A DNA stretch of 12,546 nt from JBEKJU01 sp050011095 (lineage in GTDB: Bacteria; Desulfobacterota; Syntrophorhabdia; Syntrophorhabdales; WCHB1-27), in contig JBEKJU010000192.1 of the NCBI GenBank assembly GCA_050011095.1, positions 1-12,546 of the forward strand. The letters are read 5' to 3'. A program made the position numbers and the translations under genes. This document shows, in pieces, positions 7,260 to 12,546 of this stretch. Below the pieces are notes generated by a model, which had not been told where the DNA came from, made no database searches, and saw nothing but the letters and a program-made list of their open reading frames with translations. Position 1 is the first letter of the stretch. Every line of letters starts with the position of its first letter.

Positions 7260-7567
7260 GCGCCCAGATTTCCCTCACCCACGGCATGATGCTCGCGGGC
7301 ATCCTCTTTTTCATCGGCCTCGCGGGTGTCCTCGTGCGGCGGGACACGATTTTCATCCTCCTATCGCTTGAGATCATGCTCAACGCGGCCGGGCTCGCCT
7401 TCGTCATCGCCGGCGCCCGCTGGGCCGCGCCCGACGGCCAGGTGATGTTTCTTTTCGTCCTGAGCGTCGCGGCCGCCGAGGTCTCTTTAGGTCTTGCCCT
7501 TGCGCTCTGGCTCTATCACTGGCACCGGTCCGTCGATATAGACAGGGCCCGTTCGATGAGGGGCTGA
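7256..7567 (+). CDS. nuoK: NADH-quinone oxidoreductase subunit K
   Basis: NuoK (ND4L type) is a small three-helix subunit of the membrane arm whose buried glutamates form part of the ion path. The protein has 103 residues (E. coli 100). The two key acidic residues are present: E39 in LLSLEIMLNAAGLAFV and E75 in VAAAEVSLGLALAL, matching E. coli Glu36 and Glu72 with an offset of three. The C-terminus ARSMRG resembles the E. coli SEMRG ending. The start is GTG 7256, overlapping the nuoJ stop as GTGA, with a purine-rich GGGAGAAGGG just upstream. An ATG at 7285 would remove the first ten residues. nuoL begins one base after the stop. The gene is intact even though the nuoJ gene upstream is broken, so coupled translation from nuoJ may be affected by the early stop at 7104. 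Confidence 0.95.
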   Translation: MSAQISLTHGMMLAGILFFIGLAGVLVRRDTIFILLSLEIMLNAAGLAFVIAGARWAAPDGQVMFLFVLSVAAAEVSLGLALALWLYHWHRSVDIDRARSMRG

Positions 7568-7568
7568 C

Positions 7569-9452
7569 ATGCTCGATCTTATCTTGCTCATTCCGGTTCT
7601 CCCCTTCGCGGGTTTTCTGGCGCTCCTGCTCTTCGGCAGGAGGGTCCCGGCCGGCGTGGCCGCCGCTATCGGCACGGGCTCGGTCGGCCTCTCCATGGTA
7701 GTCGCGCTTTTGGTTCTTGCCGAGTGCAGCCATGCCCCCTCGGGCTTCAGCCACACCCTTACCCTCTGGACATGGCTCCGGGTGGACGGCCTCGCGCCCA
7801 GCTTCGGCCTCTACGTGGACGGCCTCTCCCTCGTCATGGTGGTCGTCGTCACCGTCGTCGGCTTTCTCATCCACCTCTACTCTACCCGCTTCATGGAGGG
7901 GGATGAGGGCTATGCGCGCTTCTTCGCGTACATGAACCTCTTCGTGGGCTCCATGCTCACCCTCGTGCTCGCCGACAACCTGCTTTTTCTCTACCTCGGA
8001 TGGGAGGGGGTAGGGCTCTGCTCCTATCTTTTGATCGGCTTCTGGTACCGGGAACCGGCGAACGCCCACGCGGCGATCAAGGCCTTCGTCGTGACCCGCA
8101 TCGGCGATACGGCGTTCGTCATCGGCCTCTTCCTCCTCTTCACGGCCCTCGGGACCCTCGACATCCAGGAGCTTGCCCTAAGGGCAGGCCGGTCATGGGC
8201 GCCGGGATCGCTCGCGGCAACGGCGGCCGCGGCGCTGCTCCTCGCCGGCGCGGTGGGAAAATCGGCCCAGCTTCCGCTCCAGACGTGGCTTCCCGATGCC
8301 ATGGCCGGTCCCACCCCGGTGAGCGCCCTCATCCATGCGGCGACGATGGTGACGGCGGGGGTTTACCTGATCGCGCGAATGCACGCGCTGTTCAGCCTTG
8401 CCCCCCGCGTCCTTTTTCTCGTCGCCGTGATCGGCGCCGTGACTCTCCTCGTCGCCGCCGCGAGCGCCCTCACGCAGAGGGACATCAAGCGCGTCCTCGC
8501 CTATTCCACGATGAGCCAGGTCGGCTACATGTTCCTCGCCCTCGGCGTGGGCGCGTGGTCGGCCGCCATCTTTCACTTCATGGTCCACGCCTTCTTCAAG
8601 GCGCTCCTCTTTCTGGGGGCCGGGGTCGTGATCCAGGCCCTCGACAACGAGCACGACATTTTCAGGATGGGGGGGCTCAGGAAAGGCCTTCCCGTGGCCT
8701 TCTGGACGTTTCTCGCGGGCGCGGCCTCGCTTTCGGCCCTCCCTTTCGTGACCGCGGGCTTCTATAGCAAGGAGATGATCCTTTCTTCCGTCCGGTCGTC
8801 CAGTGAGGCCGGCACGTGGCTCTGGACCGCGGGCATCACGGGCGCCTTCCTCACCTCGGTCTACTCGTTTCGCGTGGTATTCGTCGCATTCTTCGGACCC
8901 GACAGGGCTGTCCGGAGCAGGTCCGCCCTTCCAATCACTATCCCCCTCGTGATCTTGGCGGTCCTTTCACTCGGCGGAGGATTGCTGCAACTGCCTATCG
9001 GCGCGCACACGACGCCCTTCGCCTTTCTGGCCCGCACCGCCCTGCCCGGCGCACCCCTCGCGCCGGCGACAACGTCCGCCCGGATGGGGATCGAGACGGT
9101 CGCCTCGCTTGCCTCCCTCCTCGGCATTCTCGTCGCCTATATCCTCTATGTGAGGCGGCCCGCGTATGCGACGGCCCTGACGCGCCGGCCCCCCGGTTCG
9201 GTCGTCCATGATTTCTGGTTCTCGGGCTGGGGGTTTGACCGGCTCTACGGGATATGCTTCGTCAGCCCCTTCACGTGGCTCGCGCGCGTCGACAGGTCGG
9301 ATTTTATCGATCTTTTTTACCGCGGCCTCGCGGGGCTGACCGCCCTGGGGTCGAGGAGGCTCGTCCTGACCCAATCCGGGAAGGTACGGTGGTACGTGAT
9401 GGGAATAGCCCTCGGCGCCGCAATCTTTGTCGGCATGGTGATCTTCTTATGA
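7569..9452 (+). CDS. nuoL: NADH-quinone oxidoreductase subunit L (antiporter-like, lateral helix)
   Basis: NuoL is the distal Mrp-antiporter-like pump subunit; its C-terminal lateral helix clamps the membrane arm. It has 627 residues (E. coli 613). The pumping residues are all present with a constant offset of two from E. coli: E146 (LGWEGVGLCSYLLIGFWY), D180, K231 (AVGKSAQLPLQTWLPDAM), H256 (ALIHAATMVTAGVY), K344 (HAFFKALLFLGAG) and K401 (FYSKEM). The proton_antipo_N region (LYVDGLSLVM) and proton_antipo_M region follow in normal order, and the C-terminal 150 residues contain the amphipathic stretch and the final anchor helix (GIALGAAIFVGMVIF). ATG 7569 follows the nuoK stop by one base, so initiation is probably coupled. 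The stop overlaps nuoM as ATGA. No lesion was seen. Confidence 0.97.
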   Translation: MLDLILLIPVLPFAGFLALLLFGRRVPAGVAAAIGTGSVGLSMVVALLVLAECSHAPSGFSHTLTLWTWLRVDGLAPSFGLYVDGLSLVMVVVVTVVGFLIHLYSTRFMEGDEGYARFFAYMNLFVGSMLTLVLADNLLFLYLGWEGVGLCSYLLIGFWYREPANAHAAIKAFVVTRIGDTAFVIGLFLLFTALGTLDIQELALRAGRSWAPGSLAATAAAALLLAGAVGKSAQLPLQTWLPDAMAGPTPVSALIHAATMVTAGVYLIARMHALFSLAPRVLFLVAVIGAVTLLVAAASALTQRDIKRVLAYSTMSQVGYMFLALGVGAWSAAIFHFMVHAFFKALLFLGAGVVIQALDNEHDIFRMGGLRKGLPVAFWTFLAGAASLSALPFVTAGFYSKEMILSSVRSSSEAGTWLWTAGITGAFLTSVYSFRVVFVAFFGPDRAVRSRSALPITIPLVILAVLSLGGGLLQLPIGAHTTPFAFLARTALPGAPLAPATTSARMGIETVASLASLLGILVAYILYVRRPAYATALTRRPPGSVVHDFWFSGWGFDRLYGICFVSPFTWLARVDRSDFIDLFYRGLAGLTALGSRRLVLTQSGKVRWYVMGIALGAAIFVGMVIFL

Positions 9453-10954
9453 TCCTCGCGGCCATACTCTTCGTCCCCACCCTCGGCGGCATCGCTGCGT
9501 GGCTCGCGGGTTTTTGGAGCCCGCGGCTTCCCCGCTGGGTCTCCCTGGCCGCCCTCGTTCTCGATTTTATCCTCGTCGTCGCCTTGTGGCTCGCCTCCCC
9601 CGGCCTCGCGGCCAAGGGGGCCTGGATCGCGTCCTTCCGCGCGCCCTGGATTCCCCCGCTCGGCGCGAGCTTCCACCTCGGGATGGACGGGATCAGCCTA
9701 ATCCTTTCCGCCCTGGCCGCCTTCCTCGGGTGCATGGCGATTGCCGCCTCCTGGACGGAGATCACCGAGAGGGCAGGTTTCTTTTATCTTTGCCTCACAT
9801 GGACCATCGCGGGGGTGCTGGGCGTCTTTCTCGCCCTCGACCTCTTTCTTTTCTATTTTGCGTGGGAGTTCATGCTCGTGCCCATGTATTTTCTCATCGC
9901 CCTCTGGGGTCACGAGGACCGCTTCCGGGCAGCGGTGAAATTCATTATCTTTACCCAATTGAGCGGTCTTCTCATGCTCGCGTCGATTCTCGGCCTTTAC
10001 TTCATCCACGGCCGCGCCACGGGAACTTACACGTTCGACTACCCGGCCCTGCTTTATTCGCCCGTTTCACTGCGGGCCGGGCTCCTTCTGCAGGTGGGGT
10101 TCCTCGCCGCCTTTCTCGTCAAACTCCCCGCCGTGCCCTTTCATACGTGGCTGCCCGACGCCCATACGCAGGCACCGACCGCGGGAAGCGTCATCCTCGC
10201 CGGCCTTCTTCTGAAGACCGGGGCCTATGGGCTGCTCCGTTTTTCGATCCCCCTTTTCCCTGACGCCGCCCGTGGAATAGCCATGCCGCTCGCGATCCTC
10301 GGTGTGATCGGCATCCTTTACGGCGCGCTCCTCGCCTTCGGCCAGAGCGACATGAAGCGCCTCGTCGCCTATACGAGCGTCAGCCACATGGGTTTCGTGC
10401 TCCTCGGCCTCTTGTCCGGCAGCGGCCTCGCCTTCCAGGGCGCGATAATCCAGATGGTCTCCCACGGCCTCAGCACGGGGGCGCTCTTCATCCTCGTCGG
10501 CGCCCTCCAGGACCGCCTTGGCACGCGTGACCTCTCCCGCATGGGCGGTCTTTGGGCGGTCGCGCCCCGCCTAGGGGGCGCATCGATGTTTTTTGTCCTC
10601 GCCGGCCTGGGATTGCCGGGGATGGGCAATTTCGTGGGCGAGTTCCTGGTCGTCCTCGGGACCTACCGGATGAACGCGGGCCTCGCCGTGGCCGCCGCCC
10701 TGGGCTTTGTGTTTTCCACGGCCTACTCGCTGCGCATGATGGACCGGGTGTTCTTCGGCGAAAACAAGGAGGGGTGGCGGATCGCCGACCTCTCGGTGAG
10801 GGAGCTTGCCGTGATGGTGGTGATGATCGTTCCGCTTCTGGGGATAGGCCTCTTTCCGCAACCTCTTCTAGATCAAGTGAGCAGGGGCAATCCGTCCGTC
10901 CAGGCGGACGTGAGGGGGAATCATTCGAATAAGGGCTCGGAAGGAAATAAATGA
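9449..10954 (+). CDS. nuoM: NADH-quinone oxidoreductase subunit M (antiporter-like)
   Basis: NuoM is the middle antiporter-like pump subunit, normally with 14 helices. It has 501 residues (E. coli 509). Key residues are present: E140 in YFAWEFMLVPMYF, K225 in VKLPAVPFHTWLPDAHTQAP, K256 in LLLKTGAYG, and E398 in GNFVGEFLVVLG, corresponding to E. coli E144, K234, K265 and E407. ATG 9449 overlaps the nuoL stop as ATGA. The frame is open further upstream inside nuoL but without NuoM-like sequence. The hydrophobic core ends at LLGIGLFPQPLLDQV. The following polar tail (NPSVQADVRGNHSNKGSEGNK) is not family-like in my reading, and its last codons and TGA lie in repeat element B. The native C-terminus may therefore have been altered slightly, probably without harm. 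Confidence 0.96.
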   Translation: MILAAILFVPTLGGIAAWLAGFWSPRLPRWVSLAALVLDFILVVALWLASPGLAAKGAWIASFRAPWIPPLGASFHLGMDGISLILSALAAFLGCMAIAASWTEITERAGFFYLCLTWTIAGVLGVFLALDLFLFYFAWEFMLVPMYFLIALWGHEDRFRAAVKFIIFTQLSGLLMLASILGLYFIHGRATGTYTFDYPALLYSPVSLRAGLLLQVGFLAAFLVKLPAVPFHTWLPDAHTQAPTAGSVILAGLLLKTGAYGLLRFSIPLFPDAARGIAMPLAILGVIGILYGALLAFGQSDMKRLVAYTSVSHMGFVLLGLLSGSGLAFQGAIIQMVSHGLSTGALFILVGALQDRLGTRDLSRMGGLWAVAPRLGGASMFFVLAGLGLPGMGNFVGEFLVVLGTYRMNAGLAVAAALGFVFSTAYSLRMMDRVFFGENKEGWRIADLSVRELAVMVVMIVPLLGIGLFPQPLLDQVSRGNPSVQADVRGNHSNKGSEGNK

Positions 10955-11049
10955 GTCAGATGGCGAAGGATTTTTGGCCGATCGGCGAGGCGCGGAAAGG
11001 CCAAATGTACTGGATGTACATGACCTTTTCGCAACGAAGCGGGCGGACA
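10944..11049 (-). repeat. Repeat element B at the nuoM/nuoN junction, one end missing
   Basis: Positions 10973-11049 are identical, as reverse complement, to 12470-12546 at the other end of nuoN (77 of 77 bases by eye). Landmarks on the minus strand in order are CTTCGTTGC, a GTAC-N5-GTAC core (stem ATGTAC/GTACAT around 11006-11022), GCGCCTCGC, and CATCTG complementary to 10957-10962. These are shared with element A. A GCGGAAAGG/CCTTTTCGC stem surrounds the core. The outer end at 10944-10954 (GAAATAAATGA) resembles the outer end of the copy at 12434, so the nuoM stop is supplied by the repeat. The opposite end, about 36 nt in the other copy, is absent. The match stops at 11049 and nuoN coding sequence begins at once. 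Confidence 0.85.
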
Positions 11050-11068
11050 TATCATTATCGCGGCCACC

Positions 11069-12546
11069 ATGGTGCTCGTCATGATCGCGCTTACCATCAC
11101 GCGGAGCCGGAGGGTCACCTTCCTCCTCTCCCTGTCGGGCATCCTCGCGGCCCTCGCCGGTCTCGCCGCCGTGCGTCCCCTCGTTCCGGCGGAGGCGGGG
11201 CCCCTCTTTATCGTTGACGGCTTCGCCCTCTTCTACGCCGCCCTCGTGCTCGCCGCCGGATTTGTGGTGGCCGTCCTCTCTTACGACTATCTGGGCGGAC
11301 GGGAGACGTCCGCCGAAGAGTTCTATCTTCTCCTCCTGGGCGCGCTCGTCGGGGCGCTGGCCCTTGTCAGCTCCCGCCATTTTGTCTCCTTTTTCCTGGG
11401 TCTCGAAATCCTGAGCATCTCCCTGTACCCGCTGATCGCCTATCCGGGGGCGCGACCCTCTCATACGGAGGCAGGCATAAAGTACCTGATCGTGTCGGGC
11501 GTCTCATCGGCGTTCTTGCTCTTCGGCATGGCGATCCTCTACGGCCTTGGGGGGACCATGGAATTCACCACCCTGGCCGCAAGGATGAACGGCCTCGCGG
11601 AAGGCCGCCTCATGGCGGCCGTGGGCATGGTCTTCCTCATCACGGGTGTCGGCTTCAAGCTCGGCGTCGTCCCCTTCCACATGTGGACGCCGGACGTCTA
11701 CGAAGGGGCGCCCGCCCCAGTGACCGCCTTCATCGCCACGGTCTCGAAGGGCGCCGTGTTCGCCCTTCTCCTCCGGTATTTCACGGACGTGCGGCTCGAC
11801 AGTCACCCCCCGCTCTTCGTCATCTTCACGGTGGTCGCCATCGCGTCGATGGTCGCGGGGAACCTCCTCGCCCTCTTTCAGACGAATATCAAACGGCTCC
11901 TCGCCTATTCCTCGATCGCCCACTTCGGCTATCTCCTGGTGGCGTTCATGTCCGCCGGCCCCCTCGCGGTGACGGCGGTCACCTACTATCTCGTGGCGTA
12001 TTTCGTGACGACCCTGGGCGCCTTCGGCGTCGTGACGCTTCTCTCCTCGAAGGAGGCGGACGCCGACCGGATCGAGGATTATGAGGGCCTCTTTCAGCGG
12101 CGGCCGTGGCTCGCCGGGACATTCACGCTCATGCTCCTGTCGCTCGCGGGAATGCCTCTCACCGCCGGGTTTATCGGGAAGTTTTTTGTCGTGGCCGCGG
12201 GCATCGCCTCTTTCCTCTGGCTGCCCGTGGTCATACTGATCGTCACGAGCGCGGTCGGCCTCTTCTACTATCTGAGGGTCATCAGCGCCCTCTTCCGGAG
12301 CCCGCGCGAGGGGACCTCGCCCGCCGCGCCATCCCCCCTCAAGGCGAAGATCGTCCTGGCCGTCCTCGTCGTACTGCTCGTCTGGTGGGGCGTCTACCCC
12401 GGCCCCCTCGTCACGATCATCGAGCTTAGGGCTCGTCAGAAAATAAATGGGCCATCTGGCTCGTCTTTTTGTCCGCCCGCTTCGTTGCGAAAAGGTCATG
12501 TACATCCAGTACATTTGGCCTTTCCGCGCCTCGCCGATCGGCCAAA
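11069..12546 (+). CDS. nuoN: NADH-quinone oxidoreductase subunit N, N-terminus truncated and stop not reached
   Basis: NuoN is the antiporter-like pump subunit nearest NuoK. From ATG 11069 the catalytic residues are E113 (FFLGLEILSISLYPL), K138 (GIKYL), K197 (GFKLGVVPFHMWTPDVYEGAP) and K227 (ATVSKGAV). These match E. coli E133, K158, K217 and K247 with a constant offset of 20, so about 20 residues are missing. Homology can be read upstream as HIIIAAT from 11048, but no start codon lies in frame between the TGA at 11021-11023 and ATG 11069. Upstream is repeat element B, so the native start, ribosome site and half of TM1 are gone. No good Shine-Dalgarno sequence precedes 11069. At the other end GVYPGPLVTIIEL is the normal finish, after which the frame runs into the repeat without a stop before the window ends. 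It may be non-functional. Confidence 0.88.
   Translation, partial: MVLVMIALTITRSRRVTFLLSLSGILAALAGLAAVRPLVPAEAGPLFIVDGFALFYAALVLAAGFVVAVLSYDYLGGRETSAEEFYLLLLGALVGALALVSSRHFVSFFLGLEILSISLYPLIAYPGARPSHTEAGIKYLIVSGVSSAFLLFGMAILYGLGGTMEFTTLAARMNGLAEGRLMAAVGMVFLITGVGFKLGVVPFHMWTPDVYEGAPAPVTAFIATVSKGAVFALLLRYFTDVRLDSHPPLFVIFTVVAIASMVAGNLLALFQTNIKRLLAYSSIAHFGYLLVAFMSAGPLAVTAVTYYLVAYFVTTLGAFGVVTLLSSKEADADRIEDYEGLFQRRPWLAGTFTLMLLSLAGMPLTAGFIGKFFVVAAGIASFLWLPVVILIVTSAVGLFYYLRVISALFRSPREGTSPAAPSPLKAKIVLAVLVVLLVWWGVYPGPLVTIIELRARQKINGPSGSSFCPPASLRKGHVHPVHLAFPRLADRP
12434..12546 (+). repeat. Repeat element C at the nuoN 3' end, cut by the window edge
   Basis: The element begins with CGTCAGAAAATAAATG, whose CGTCAGAAA matches the complement of the end of element A at 703-711. 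It then has CATCTG at 12453-12458, CTTCGTTGC at 12480-12488, GTAC at 12500-12503 and 12509-12512 flanking a five-base loop, and GCGCCTCGC at 12526-12534. Positions 12470-12546 are the exact reverse complement of 10973-11049. The outer 12434-12469 segment has no counterpart in element B. From the layout of B, roughly 30 more bases of the element are expected past the window edge. It interrupts the natural end of nuoN. Confidence 0.85.

Noticed and set aside
10951..11217. Separate small gene at the nuoM/nuoN junction
   Set aside because: Its first third is repeat sequence and the rest is nuoN read in the wrong frame, so it is unlikely to be a real protein.
10944..12546. Composite transposon or insertion sequence around nuoN
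   Set aside because: No transposase frame lies in or between the repeats, no target duplication can be seen, and element B is missing one end. A passive repeat mobilised in trans remains possible.

Overview
The window is almost entirely one stretch of a nuo operon, encoding the proton-pumping NADH:quinone oxidoreductase (respiratory complex I). All genes read left to right in canonical order: the 3' end of nuoD (or fused nuoCD), then nuoE, F, G, H, I, J, K, L, M and N. The proteins are of the E. coli kind. NuoG is about 900 residues with the extra N7 cluster ligands, NuoF carries the CGWCTPC cluster motif, and NuoK, NuoI and NuoD have E. coli-like ends. The DNA is very GC-rich. An E. coli-type nuo set plus dispersed palindromic repeats at gene borders would fit a deltaproteobacterium (Desulfobacterota, for example relatives of Geobacter or Syntrophus), but that placement is inference and weak.

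Layout: 1-591 is the end of nuoD. 592-918 is a 327-nt non-coding gap holding a palindromic element and degenerate direct repeats. 919-5384 holds the NADH dehydrogenase module (nuoE, F, G). 5384-6860 holds the quinone-linked membrane anchor and the two-cluster ferredoxin subunit (nuoH, I). 6907-12546 holds the membrane pump subunits (nuoJ, K, L, M, N). Most junctions overlap or abut: F/G by 31 nt, G/H as TGATG, J/K as GTGA, L/M as ATGA. This indicates a single transcript with translational coupling. Electrons would pass from NADH to FMN in NuoF, through the clusters of E, F, G and I to quinone near NuoD/H, driving ion pumping by H, J, K, L, M and N.

Not everything is intact. nuoJ is broken: its first and last thirds are recognisable but lie in different frames, and about 65-70 middle residues, including conserved helix TM3, are missing. 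nuoN has lost its native start and about 20 N-terminal residues at exactly the point where a palindromic repeat copy ends. A second copy, in inverted orientation and identical over at least 77 nt, sits at the 3' end of nuoN and runs off the window. A related element of different internal sequence but the same motif layout separates nuoD from nuoE. I see no new enzyme system. The points worth attention are the repeat family placed at gene borders, the inverted pair around nuoN, and the two damaged subunits. All three need checking against assembly error, because the window ends inside the repeat.
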